Shown: positions 38,321 through 46,728, counted from the first letter of the stretch. The stretch is 64,000 nt of DNA from Clostridium sp. AM30-24 (GCF_003480435.1 NZ_QUJB01000001.1:248001-312000), one strand, 5' to 3'. Notes: a model not told the origin generated them from the letters alone. A program made the numbers and translations.

Positions 38321-39321
38321 TCAATTACAATAATTTATATTTTCCACAATTTTGAATACTTCATTAAATGGAAGTTCTGTGACAACGCTTATCAGCCATT
38401 CCCCTTCCTTAATCACACACATTCGGACTCCATCTTTTTCCCAATATAATACATTTTTCTCTCCGATCATACATGACTTTATTTCTGAATTCTCCGTATT
38501 ATAATTATTTGACCCATTCCCAGCTGAAACTTGTATTGTAATACTGGTATTTTCTGAATTTTTATATCTGAATTTTTTCATTAATGGGAGATTGCTCTGA
38601 TATACCAATTGATATCCATCTGGAATATAGTTAATCTGGAAAGAACCTAAATTATTCCCTTCCTCTATGACATGCTTATTTTGTATACCTTCCAACCCGA
38701 TTTTAGAATACTTCGGATATGTCTCCACGATCCATTCCAAAATTTTTCCACGAAATTCCGCATTTGTGACCATTGCTGTTGAAAATCCGAGAGAAATCGC
38801 AAGAAAAACAGCTGCAGCCCGCAAAATTCCACGAAATAAATGATCTGTCGGTTGTTGTGTAATATGGATTTTCCGTAATTGTTTTCTGAAACGTCTAGAA
38901 TACACATGTTGGATATCCTCTGTTGTATTTATCTCAGCCATTAGCTTTGTCAGTGATATTGTGCATATCTGAGAAATGCTCTTTCTGGACATGCAAATAT
39001 TTCTGGAGTACTTGTCCATTTTTGAAGGTAATTCAACATACTAATCCGCATTCCATGAGCATACGGAATCATGAGAATTTCATTAATCTGCGAGTCATCT
39101 AAGTGAAAAGCATAATAAAGATGAAATACAGCCTGTTCCGGGAATGGGAGTGCAAGAATTTTATTTGCTGCCTTATCCAAAATGTTTTTTCTAATTTCCC
39201 CTTCGTCAATCAATTTACTTTCTTTTGACATCACATTTTTGTAATTATCTAGACTCTTATCAGCTTGTGCCCACTCTTGATTCAATCTTTCTCGACAAAC
39301 TTCTCTTAAAATACTTGTCAC
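38321..39321 (-). pseudogene. DUF4367 anti-sigma-like membrane protein, apparently frameshifted
   Basis: Two overlapping frames cover one protein layout. The upstream frame (39321-38950) has the helical N-domain MTSILREVCRERLNQEWAQA, ending soon after WTSTPEIFACPERAFLRY. The downstream frame (39019-38321) continues with KLMAEINTTEDIQHVYSRRF, a membrane helix (LRAAAVFLAISLGFSTAMV) and the extracellular DUF4367 domain (FQINYIPDGYQLVYQS). No ribosome site precedes any start in the second frame, so a one-base change around 38960-38990 is more likely than two genes. Intact homologues would be the membrane anti-sigma partner of the sigma factor immediately upstream. A sequencing error cannot be excluded. 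Confidence 0.6.
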
Positions 39322-39324
39322 TTT

Positions 39325-39858
39325 TTACCTCTCAATTTCTTCCAGTTTTTTCTTCAGTTTTTTTATTGCCCGCTGGCTCCTCTTTTTAGCTGTCTCTTCC
39401 GAGATTCCCATCAGCACTGCGATATCTTTTAATGACATGTTACGACCAAATCGAAACATAAGAAGTGTTCGATCATTTTCTTCTAAATGTTCTAATGCCA
39501 CCGCCAACTGCTCCTTCTTGAATTTTTCAAAGAAAGCTTCTTCTACTCCAGAATCCGTCCTTGTTTCATAAAACTCTTCCACCGGAATCATCTTTTTCTT
39601 CTTACGAAGAATATCATAGGATGCATTCTTTGCAATAATAACACTATAGGGAATCTGGTCGCGGCGTGGTAACTGGCTGATTATTTCAAAATGTTCCATT
39701 ATATTTAAAAATGCCTGTGCAACAGCGTCTTCCGCGTCTGTTTCTGATTGAAGCAACTGATAAGAAACTTTATATAAAAGGGTGTGATTTTCATTAAATA
39801 ATTGTTCGATCCAAACCTGCTCATCTTCTGAAAAGGTGCATAATACTAAGAATAGCAT
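39325..39858 (-). CDS. Sigma-70 family RNA polymerase sigma factor (ECF-like)
   Basis: 177 residues. Region 2 is recognised in TLLYKVSYQLLQSETDAEDAV and PYSVIIAKNASYDILRKKKK, and region 4 in LEENDRTLLMFRFGRNMSLK followed by the helix-turn-helix ISEETAKKRSQRAIKKLKKK. There is no region 1 or 3, so it is an ECF-type factor. Three bases separate it from the DUF4367 gene, a standard sigma/anti-sigma pairing in Lachnospiraceae. AGGAG lies eight bases before the ATG. The gene is AT-rich, unlike the flanking chromosome. Confidence 0.85.
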   Translation of the reverse strand: MLFLVLCTFSEDEQVWIEQLFNENHTLLYKVSYQLLQSETDAEDAVAQAFLNIMEHFEIISQLPRRDQIPYSVIIAKNASYDILRKKKKMIPVEEFYETRTDSGVEEAFFEKFKKEQLAVALEHLEENDRTLLMFRFGRNMSLKDIAVLMGISEETAKKRSQRAIKKLKKKLEEIER

Positions 39859-39891
39859 AAATCCATCTCCTGTGCTTCTTGTTATTTATTT

Positions 39892-39919
39892 AATATATAA
39901 GGTGCAGTGCATTCAACAA
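39892..39919 (-). promoter_or_regulatory. Possible promoter of the sigma/anti-sigma/micropeptide genes
   Basis: On the minus strand TTGTTG (39914-39919) and TATATT (39892-39897) are 16 bases apart, 34 bases before the sigma start. Spacing is one short of optimum. Confidence 0.4.
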
Positions 39920-39987
39920 GGGACAATATTTTGTTTGGTTTTTATGTCGACAAAAATGAGAATCTAATACTAACGGGCTTAATATTT

Positions 39988-40125
39988 TTACCCACAAAAC
40001 AGATTATACCCCACGATCATCAGCGCCGCCGCCGTGAGTACAAGGAAAAATGTCGTCGGCAGCACTAACGCCAAGGTCATACCGAAACCTACGCAGAACA
40101 GCATAAGACCGCATAATCGCTTCAT
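39988..40125 (-). CDS. 45-residue two-helix membrane protein
   Basis: A small gene of 45 codons starting MKRLCGLMLFCVGFGMTLAL and ending MIVGYNLFCG, with two hydrophobic helices separated by LPTT and cysteines at residues 5, 11 and 44. GGGAG lies seven bases before the ATG. Similar ~45-residue proteins with the MKR-CG...GYNLFC pattern recur in Clostridia as I recall, of unknown role. A perfect 12-bp inverted repeat has one arm in codons 3-7 and the other 34 bases upstream of the ATG, placing the ribosome site and start in the loop. Confidence 0.65.
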   Translation of the reverse strand: MKRLCGLMLFCVGFGMTLALVLPTTFFLVLTAAALMIVGYNLFCG

Positions 40126-40170
40126 ACCCATTCTCCCAAAAAGGAATGTCTATGACAGATTATGCGGTCT
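40106..40170. repeat. Perfect 12-bp inverted repeat spanning the start of the 45-residue gene
   Basis: AGACCGCATAAT (40106-40117) and ATTATGCGGTCT (40159-40170) are separated by 41 bases that contain the ribosome site and start codon. On the plus strand the second arm is followed by TTTAG, a poor terminator tail. Confidence 0.8.
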
Positions 40171-40228
40171 TTTAGATAATGATTCGCAACAGTTCTGTAT
40201 CTTTCCAGTAATCATGAATTTCACGAGT

Positions 40229-41887
40229 TCACGAGTGAATTTTCTTTACCAGACAGCGTTTCTTATAGAAAGAAATTCCATAGCAGAGAACCTGATCATA
40301 GCTGTCTTCAAACTCTTTTGCATACATGCGTTCATCGATCTGGCGCAATGCCGTTTCACAGCTTTCTTCCATTTTCTCAAGTGCGGCAGAACACTTAACC
40401 TCAAAGACAGCGAGCCGTCCGTTTTCCGAATCGCATACGATCACATCACTCCGTCCCTCGCCGTGTTCTCGGTTGGATTCCACCATATACCCCGCACCGG
40501 CGAAGATTCCAGCAAGGAATGCATGATAAAAATCTTCTTTATAATCATGATAGCTGATGGTCATTCTCAACAGCGTGCTCATCTCACGCGTCAAAAGTTC
40601 ACTGTCACCATTCCATACTGCATGGAACAGAGTTCTTCGGTCAGTTCCTTTCGCTTTGTCCTGAAACCACTTTACGACAGTCGACTCGAAGATCTCCCGG
40701 ATCTCCGCGTTCGGAATCATAAGTTTTGTAGTCTGATCTTCTCCGCGAACCCCTGTCAGATAGCCGGTCAGATAAAGAATGCTCCACAAATTTTCTTCTG
40801 AGGAGTGCAGAAGATCGTATGTGAGGTTTTCTTCAACCTTCTGTGAGATCGTTCCTCCCGCTAACAATGTTTCCAGTTTTCCGGTAATACTGCTCCCCGA
40901 ATAATCGATAAAGGAGCGGATGATTGCGTTATCGCTCGTATTCTTCCAGTAACTCGCAGGTCTTGCCTTCGGATCGTTCGAAAGATCAAACAGGTAATTC
41001 ATCACATCCCACGGACAATATACATCAAAATCGCCAAAATGATATCCGTCATACCAGTATTTCATCGCCTCTGCATGATCTTTGGCATCCGCATCCCGTA
41101 AAATCCTGTCTACATCATCTTGCGTAAATCCAAAGTATTCATTCAGCCTGGAAGAAGTGATCGTATCTGACACGAAATTATTTGTTCCGGTGAAAATACT
41201 CTCTTTCGCGATCTTCAGGCAGCCGGTAATGATTGCAAATTGAAGGGCATTGTTGTCTTTTAATGCAGTGCTCATCATTGCTTTCACTACTTCTAACATT
41301 TCCTGATAATAATGGTGATTGCTCGCCTTGGCCACAGGAACATCATACTCATCCAGCAACAGCACCACTTGTTTTCCATAATGATCACTCAGCATTCGCA
41401 TGAGAAGAGAGAGACTTTTCTTGATTCCGGTCGTACCGGCTTCGCCTTTTAAGATACGTCGAAAAGCTTCTTTGTCATAATCATTTACATTTTCGCTGTC
41501 CAGAAGGTCTGTATATTTTCGAAATAATTCAGCAATCGTTGCTTCCAACATTCCGTAGGCACTATCGAAAGTCAGGCCATCCACATCTTTAAACGAAAGG
41601 AAGATCGTCGGACACTGATTCATCCATTTCTGACAGAGCGCCGAAGCATTCATGATCCCCAGTCCCTGAAACAATACCGCACTGTCTTTTCGGATACTAA
41701 AGAAATTTTCCAGAGTACTCATCCCCAATGTCTTTCCGAATCTCCTTGGACGGGTAATCAGTGTCACTTTTACTGCCTGAGCTTTTAATACCTCGGCAAT
41801 AAGGCCTGTCTTATCGACATAATAATATCCGTTCTGCCGGATCTCAGCAAAATCAGAAATTCCTACCGGGATATTTAAATGAGCCAT
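40229..41887 (-). CDS. DUF1703-type protein: AAA-ATPase-like domain plus PD-(D/E)XK nuclease-like domain
   Basis: 552 residues. The N-terminal AAA-ATPase-like domain has the family start NIPVGISDFAEIRQNGYYYV, a P-loop-like TRPRRFGKTLGMST, and Walker B-like VVLLLDEYDVPVA. The C-terminal domain carries the PD-(D/E)XK pattern in GRSDVIVCDSENGRLAVFEVKCS. These proteins occur in many copies in gut anaerobes, with no proven function; links to mobile DNA or defence have been proposed. I start at ATG 41887 with GGAGG nine bases upstream. It has its own promoter. A helicase or transposase partner is absent. Confidence 0.88.
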   Translation of the reverse strand: MAHLNIPVGISDFAEIRQNGYYYVDKTGLIAEVLKAQAVKVTLITRPRRFGKTLGMSTLENFFSIRKDSAVLFQGLGIMNASALCQKWMNQCPTIFLSFKDVDGLTFDSAYGMLEATIAELFRKYTDLLDSENVNDYDKEAFRRILKGEAGTTGIKKSLSLLMRMLSDHYGKQVVLLLDEYDVPVAKASNHHYYQEMLEVVKAMMSTALKDNNALQFAIITGCLKIAKESIFTGTNNFVSDTITSSRLNEYFGFTQDDVDRILRDADAKDHAEAMKYWYDGYHFGDFDVYCPWDVMNYLFDLSNDPKARPASYWKNTSDNAIIRSFIDYSGSSITGKLETLLAGGTISQKVEENLTYDLLHSSEENLWSILYLTGYLTGVRGEDQTTKLMIPNAEIREIFESTVVKWFQDKAKGTDRRTLFHAVWNGDSELLTREMSTLLRMTISYHDYKEDFYHAFLAGIFAGAGYMVESNREHGEGRSDVIVCDSENGRLAVFEVKCSAALEKMEESCETALRQIDERMYAKEFEDSYDQVLCYGISFYKKRCLVKKIHS

Positions 41888-41927
41888 TGTCTCTTCCCTC
41901 CTCTCGATGATTTGAAATGTTATGTTC

Positions 41928-41956
41928 ATTTTATCATAAACGATCATCAGATACAA
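41928..41956 (-). promoter_or_regulatory. Promoter of the DUF1703-type gene
   Basis: On the minus strand TTGTAT (41951-41956) and TAAAAT (41928-41933) are 17 bases apart. The -35 abuts the hairpin that ends the gerW operon. Confidence 0.65.
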
Positions 41957-41986
41957 CAATTCCCCGGATCGCTCCAGGGAATTTTG
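41957..41986 (-). terminator. Probable terminator of the gerW operon
   Basis: An 11-bp stem (AATTCCCCGGA/TCCAGGGAATT, one G-U pair) around TCGC lies 12 bases after the gerW stop; the minus-strand tail is TTGTTG, a weak U-tract. Confidence 0.55.
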
Positions 41987-41997
41987 TTTTATCTTAT

Positions 41998-42399
41998 TTA
42001 TTTCTCTTTCTCCATCTCGGATGCCATCTCTTCCGCTTTTGCCGCCGCGTCCGGGGTAATGTCGTTTCCGCCGGTAAAGCGGTTTACAATGTCCGGGACC
42101 ATGTCAAGGACTTTGGTGACTGCATCCTGATGTTTGATATTGACGAGCTTTGTCATGCCGTTCTGGATCACGAGGATGGCACTGGGGCTCATCTTCGCGC
42201 TCATACCGCCGCCGCCATTTGTCTTTGCTGACTGTGCAAAGGAACCGGCTGCCATGCCGCAGGTCACGTCCACGAGCGGGATGATCGTCGTGTTCTCATC
42301 CACCTTCACAGGCTCGCCCACAACGGTTTTCGATGTAATGAAATGATCCATCCCCTTAAACAGTGCGTCCACGGTAGATGGAAACTGATTTTCTGCCAT
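41998..42399 (-). CDS. gerW: GerW family sporulation protein (YtfJ)
   Basis: 133 residues of the YtfJ/GerW family, in Bacillus a spore protein needed for germination with L-alanine. Key parts are the N-terminal TVDALFKGMDHFITSKTVVG and the glycine-rich centre TNGGGGMSAKMSPSAILVI. It directly follows the DUF2953 (YtfI-like) gene, as in the ytfI-ytfJ pair of Bacillus, supporting the assignment and indicating a spore former. AGGAGG precedes the ATG. Confidence 0.92.
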   Translation of the reverse strand: MAENQFPSTVDALFKGMDHFITSKTVVGEPVKVDENTTIIPLVDVTCGMAAGSFAQSAKTNGGGGMSAKMSPSAILVIQNGMTKLVNIKHQDAVTKVLDMVPDIVNRFTGGNDITPDAAAKAEEMASEMEKEK

Positions 42400-42416
42400 A
42401 CCGATTCCTCCTAAAT

Positions 42417-43583
42417 CTATGCTTTTTTCGTCCCAGAATCTCTTTTCCTCAAGAAACGAAGTAATCTTCTGAAATCTTTACTGATAAACAGTCTTGCTGC
42501 TGTCCAGAGCGGATACCACAGGGCAATCCGACCCTTAAAATGAAGTTCTCCGTCAAGCGCCGTTCCGGTGAAATCCGGCTCCAGAGTCAGCGTTCTCGCG
42601 TATAAGCCATAAAACGGACTGACCACCGTGAGAATCTGCCCCGTATCGTAGGGATCATCGAAACCAAAGTGAATCCGTCCCTGCACCTTTTTCGGAAGAA
42701 CGTAGCGGACAAGTTTTTTTGCGCGCTTCCAGACAAGGTGAAACGCTTTCTGGTTCTGCCCGTCGTGCCAGAACATCGAGATGCTGTTCCAGGTCTTTTC
42801 CAGAGAAATTTTCTTCTTTGATATCCCATCGGCCAACTTCCGGATCTTTCCGGGCAGTTCCCGGATCCTATTCCAAAGAGTTCGGGCTTTTTTTATAAGC
42901 CGAGCCAATTTTTCTTTGATCTTCGCACCGAAACAGTTCTTAACCTTCTCCACACGCTCCTCTTTCTCAAAGGGTTCCTTAAAATTTTCCTTTGAGGAGT
43001 TTTTCAAAGCACCCGCCGGCAGTGCGCTGGGAGAAGAAGATTCATTCGATTCTGAAACAAGCTCCGTTGCATGGACCACAAGTTCATCATCTTCCGCAGG
43101 GACAGCCGTCCTGTCATCCCCGGCAGTTTTTTTCTCTTCCGCTTTCGATGTCTCCGCAACTGTTTCCAAAGGTATTTCCTGCTGCTCGTTTTCAGTTAAA
43201 ACAGATACCTCTGTGTTTCTGATTTCAGAATCATTTTCTGACAGTACCGGTGTTTTTTCAAATTCCGCAAAAACCGGCTCCGTTTCTGATTTTGTTTTTT
43301 GTTCTTCCTCATCCTCCGGCGGCCACAATCTCACATCAAACAGCTTAAACCACAGCACCCGCCCGGATACATCCGCGTGTTCGTGATAACTCACCCGGAT
43401 CCGCACGAGATGTAGAAGCCAGCTCACCGCCGCCTCCCCGTCCGGTTTTCCTTCAAATAAGACATCCGCCCGGTATCGCACCGGAACGAACAGGATCAGT
43501 AATACCGCAGCGAGGATCAGTCCAAGGATCACTAACAGGATGACTCCGATGACCTTTAAGATCATCAGCAAAATATGGATCAC
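42417..43583 (-). CDS. DUF2953 protein (YtfI-like), long acidic insert
   Basis: 388 residues. An N-terminal membrane helix (about residues 5-30) is followed by VPVRYRADVLFEGKPDGEAA. After the first folded part comes an unusually long low-complexity acidic stretch of roughly 110 residues (many Glu, Thr, Ser). The C-terminal DUF2953 core is RIHFGFDDPYDTGQILTVVS. Bacillus YtfI is about half this length, so the insert is peculiar to this lineage. The likely start is GTG 43583, overlapping the previous stop (GTGA), with AAGGGG eight bases upstream; a GTG at 43592 is the alternative. Confidence 0.8.
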   Translation of the reverse strand: MIHILLMILKVIGVILLVILGLILAAVLLILFVPVRYRADVLFEGKPDGEAAVSWLLHLVRIRVSYHEHADVSGRVLWFKLFDVRLWPPEDEEEQKTKSETEPVFAEFEKTPVLSENDSEIRNTEVSVLTENEQQEIPLETVAETSKAEEKKTAGDDRTAVPAEDDELVVHATELVSESNESSSPSALPAGALKNSSKENFKEPFEKEERVEKVKNCFGAKIKEKLARLIKKARTLWNRIRELPGKIRKLADGISKKKISLEKTWNSISMFWHDGQNQKAFHLVWKRAKKLVRYVLPKKVQGRIHFGFDDPYDTGQILTVVSPFYGLYARTLTLEPDFTGTALDGELHFKGRIALWYPLWTAARLFISKDFRRLLRFLRKRDSGTKKA

Positions 43584-43900
43584 TCGCAGCACCCCTTTCC
43601 GAAAAGAAAGGAGTTCACATCATACCCGCCGGTCTTTTTGTAGACCTCACAGATGATCCGCCCCGCAAGAGCCGCCGCATCCTCAAAATCCGCAGCGATC
43701 CCTACGATCAGAAGATCCTGCTTTTCATAGTAAGGAAGCTTTAATGTCAGCGCCGGATAGATATCTAAAAGGTTCCGCTCCCCAGCCGCCGGAGTCAGGA
43801 CATAAAAGCCCATTGGTCTTCCATTTCGGACCGCCTGGATCGTTTCGTATCTGTGCTTTTTCGCTTTTTCCCCGACATACAGTTTTTCATACCAGCGCAT
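43580..43900 (-). CDS. Conserved small protein of unknown function
   Basis: 106 residues starting MRWYEKLYVGEKAKKHRYET. It has a mixed alpha/beta pattern, with no signal peptide, and ends SFLFGKGCCE with two adjacent cysteines. I do not recognise a named domain. It precedes the YtfI-like gene and overlaps its start by four bases (GTGA), so it belongs to the gerW operon and may have a sporulation role by association only. AGGTG precedes the ATG. Confidence 0.7.
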   Translation of the reverse strand: MRWYEKLYVGEKAKKHRYETIQAVRNGRPMGFYVLTPAAGERNLLDIYPALTLKLPYYEKQDLLIVGIAADFEDAAALAGRIICEVYKKTGGYDVNSFLFGKGCCE

Positions 43901-43953
43901 GATTCACCTGCTCATCCCTTAATATTTATGACCAGGTCACGCCTGGACCCGGT

Positions 43954-44691
43954 CTACTGTCTGGATCTGATGATCATTCTTCTCAAAAGGTCCAGCGCCG
44001 TGACCGCGGCATGTTCCCGGATCTCCTGTCTTGTACCGTTGAAGTGGCATTCCTCCACAATCACTTCGTCCTTCATGCAGCAGGAAACGTATACGAGTCC
44101 CACCGGCTTCTCCTCTGTTCCACCGTCCGGACCGGCAAGCCCCGTTACAGCAACACAGGCATCCGCATCAGCCGCGAGAACACCGCCGAGTGCCATCTCC
44201 CTTGCAGTCTGCTCACTGACTGCCCCGTATTTTTTTAAAGTTGCCTTGCTGACATCGAGGATCTTTCTCTTTGATTTGTTCGAATATGTGATATAACCCT
44301 GATCAAATACGTCAGACGCACCCGGCACATTGATGATCTTTGCAGCCACCATGCCGCCGGTGCAGGACTCCGCCGTTGTCACCGTGAGTCCGTACTTTGT
44401 GAGGAGGCGCACAACGGTCTCTTCCATCGTCTCATTCTCTTTCGTGGAATAATACATGTCGCCCAGTGCCTTTTTTATCTCCTTGGCAACAGGTTTTAAC
44501 GCCGCCTTGGCGGACTCCTCATCCTCCGCCTGTGTCTCCGCGAGAACATGGACATCTTTTCCGCGGCGTCTCGTGTAGATCACGACAGCGCCGCCGCACT
44601 TTAAGAGGTCCTGAAGCTTTTCCTTTACTTCCGTCTCGCTTTTTCCGTAAATTTTAAATATCTGGGCATAACCCTGTTCTGTTCGAATCAT
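43954..44691 (-). CDS. CinA-type nicotinamide-nucleotide amidohydrolase, lacking the first domain
   Basis: 245 residues. The C-terminal ~165 residues are the CinA/PncC deamidase domain: VTTAESCTGGMVAAKIINVPG, VSEQTAREMALGG and CVAVTGLAGPDGG. It recycles NMN to nicotinate mononucleotide. The N-terminal ~80 residues (QIFKIYGKSETEVKEKLQDL) match the linking domain that in full-length CinA joins a MoCF-like nucleotide pyrophosphatase domain to the deamidase. That MoCF domain is missing, so the protein is a natural deletion of the usual ~410-residue form. ATG at 44691 follows AAGGA and overlaps the pgsA end. Confidence 0.88.
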   Translation of the reverse strand: MIRTEQGYAQIFKIYGKSETEVKEKLQDLLKCGGAVVIYTRRRGKDVHVLAETQAEDEESAKAALKPVAKEIKKALGDMYYSTKENETMEETVVRLLTKYGLTVTTAESCTGGMVAAKIINVPGASDVFDQGYITYSNKSKRKILDVSKATLKKYGAVSEQTAREMALGGVLAADADACVAVTGLAGPDGGTEEKPVGLVYVSCCMKDEVIVEECHFNGTRQEIREHAAVTALDLLRRMIIRSRQ

Positions 44692-45233
44692 CACATTTTT
44701 CCTTCCGTAAGAACGCCGGCGTTCTTCACAATGTAGTCAACAAGTGAAATTACTGTCAATGCAAGAGCGATCCAGACAATGATCGTCGTCAAAGTTGACA
44801 ACGCCGGAATATTAAAGATCAGAAGAACCACCCCGATCATCTGGAATGTGGTCTTAAATTTTCCCCAGTAGCTCGCTGCAATGACAACACCGTTGTCAGA
44901 TGCCACCAGACGGAAGCCGCTGATAATGAACTCACGGCTGATAATGATGATGACCATCCAGGCCGGAAGCTCACGAAGCTCGATCATACAGATCAGTGCG
45001 GAGCAGACAAGCAGTTTATCCGCCAACGGATCCATAAATTTTCCAAAATTTGTTACCAGATTATACTTTCTCGCGATCTTTCCGTCCAGCATATCGGTCA
45101 GGCTCGCGATGATAAAGAGCGCCGCCGCCACATAACGCATGTTCTGGTTTGCGCCGCCGTCATAAAGAAGCGCGGCTACGAAAAACGGGATCATGATCAC
45201 TCGTAATATTGTCAGTTTATTCGGTAAATTCAT
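44691..45233 (-). CDS. pgsA: CDP-diacylglycerol-glycerol-3-phosphate 3-phosphatidyltransferase
   Basis: PgsA makes phosphatidylglycerophosphate, the precursor of phosphatidylglycerol. The CDP-alcohol phosphotransferase signature DGxxARx8GxxxDxxxD is complete: Asp50, Gly51, Ala54, Arg55, Gly64, Asp68, Asp72. 180 residues with about six membrane helices are normal. GGGAGG lies upstream; the start overlaps rimO by 17 bases, giving the coupled run rimO-pgsA-cinA. Confidence 0.95.
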   Translation of the reverse strand: MNLPNKLTILRVIMIPFFVAALLYDGGANQNMRYVAAALFIIASLTDMLDGKIARKYNLVTNFGKFMDPLADKLLVCSALICMIELRELPAWMVIIIISREFIISGFRLVASDNGVVIAASYWGKFKTTFQMIGVVLLIFNIPALSTLTTIIVWIALALTVISLVDYIVKNAGVLTEGKM

Positions 45234-46554
45234 CCTCTGCCTCCCCTATCAGATCGTATTCGGACGCGCCTGTGACGCGTACCTTAAGGAAATCTCCGGA
45301 CATCAGGGAAAGTCCGGTGTTTACAAAGATAAGCCCGTCTACATTCGGACTGTCCATATAGGTACGTCCAACGTAGGCATTTTCATCAGCAACCTTGCCC
45401 TCGATCATCACTTCCAGAGTACGTCCCTTCATCGCCTCGGACTTCTCAAAAGCAATTTCCTGCTGGAGTTCCATGATCTCATCGCGGCGCTCCTGCTTTA
45501 CCTCCTCCGGAACCTGATTTTCAAAGCTGAATGCCGGGGTATCTTCCTCCGGGGAATATGCGAATACGCCGAGACGGTCAAATTCCATATCATCGACAAA
45601 CTGCATCAGGATCTCGTGGTCTTCCTCCGTCTCACCCGGAAATCCGGAGATCAGAGTGGTGCGGAGCGCGATGTCCGGAATCTCTTTCCTGAGTTTCGCA
45701 ATCAGCCCGCGGATCTCTTTATTGTTGGTTCTTCTTCCCATCCGTTTTAACACGGCATCGCTTGCGTGCTGGATCGGGATGTCCAGATAGTTACAGACTT
45801 TTTCTTCAGTTTTGATCGTCTCGATCAGCTCATCGGTGATCTCCTCCGGGTAGCAGTACTGGAGGCGGATCCACTGGATACCGGACACAGCTGCCAGACG
45901 TCTTAAAAGCTCTGGAAGTTTCTTCTCACCGTAAAGGTCTTTTCCGTAAAGGGTGGTCTCCTGCGCAACAAGGATCAGCTCTTTCACACCTTTCTCCGCG
46001 AGTTCTTCCGCCTCTCTTACAAGCTGTTCCATCGGAACACTGCGGTATTTTCCGCGAAGATACGGGATAATACAGTAGGTGCAGCGTTTGTCACAGCCCT
46101 CCGCGATCTTTAAGAACGCATAGTGCCCACCTGTTGTGATAAGGCGCTCCGTAGCCGTGCTCACCGGTGCATCGATGCTTTCAAAGATTTCCGGTGTCTC
46201 GCCATCCATAACCTCCCTGATCGCTGCTCCTACAGCCTCATAGGATGTCGTTCCGAGTATCGCGTCTACCTCCGGGATCTCATCGATGATCTCCTGCTTG
46301 TAGCGCTGCGCGAGACAGCCGGTGACGATCAGTGCCTTTAAACGACCGTTTTTCTTTAATTCCGCCATCTGAAGGATCGTGTTGATGCTCTCCTCTTTTG
46401 CATCTCCGATAAAGCAGCAGGTGTTTACAACAACAATATCTGCCTCATTCTCGTCATCGACAAAGGAATATCCCTCTTTTCCGAGAATTCCCAGCATTTT
46501 TTCCGTATCCACAAGGTTTTTATCACAGCCCAGTGATATGAAAAGTAAATTCAT
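45217..46554 (-). CDS. rimO: Ribosomal protein S12 methylthiotransferase
   Basis: RimO methylthiolates Asp88 (E. coli numbering) of ribosomal protein S12 using two iron-sulphur clusters. The N-terminal cluster cysteines are Cys10, Cys46 (in NTCCF) and Cys80. The radical SAM triad is Cys154, Cys158 and Cys161 in EGCDKRCTYC. A TRAM domain forms the C-terminus (LEVMIEGKVADENAYVGRT). At 445 residues it is standard. RimO is distinguished from MiaB by the C-terminal residues and the pgsA neighbour, although MiaB cannot be excluded by motif alone. Confidence 0.92.
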   Translation of the reverse strand: MNLLFISLGCDKNLVDTEKMLGILGKEGYSFVDDENEADIVVVNTCCFIGDAKEESINTILQMAELKKNGRLKALIVTGCLAQRYKQEIIDEIPEVDAILGTTSYEAVGAAIREVMDGETPEIFESIDAPVSTATERLITTGGHYAFLKIAEGCDKRCTYCIIPYLRGKYRSVPMEQLVREAEELAEKGVKELILVAQETTLYGKDLYGEKKLPELLRRLAAVSGIQWIRLQYCYPEEITDELIETIKTEEKVCNYLDIPIQHASDAVLKRMGRRTNNKEIRGLIAKLRKEIPDIALRTTLISGFPGETEEDHEILMQFVDDMEFDRLGVFAYSPEEDTPAFSFENQVPEEVKQERRDEIMELQQEIAFEKSEAMKGRTLEVMIEGKVADENAYVGRTYMDSPNVDGLIFVNTGLSLMSGDFLKVRVTGASEYDLIGEAEDEFTE

Positions 46555-46626
46555 TCTGTTCGTATTTCCTTTCTGTGCGTAACTGCCGCCAGAACAGACC
46601 GGCTCATAAACTCCGGCCTGCCAGCG

Positions 46627-46667
46627 AAAAAAAGAGGAAACTTAAGCCTGATTCAGCCGTTTTCCTC
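46627..46667 (-). terminator. Intrinsic terminator of the yicC-gmk-rpoZ operon
   Basis: On the minus strand GAGGAAAAC pairs with GTTTCCTC and is followed by T7, 62 bases after rpoZ. Confidence 0.8.
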
Positions 46668-46728
46668 CTTTTCTTTCATATTTCCGGCCATGGCCGAACT
46701 GAAAGCCGGACCACAACCGGGAACCTGT

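Noticed and set aside
38665..38907. An 80-codon minus-strand frame inside the DUF4367 gene
   Set aside because: It overlaps the membrane helix and extracellular domain coding frame and has no ribosome site.
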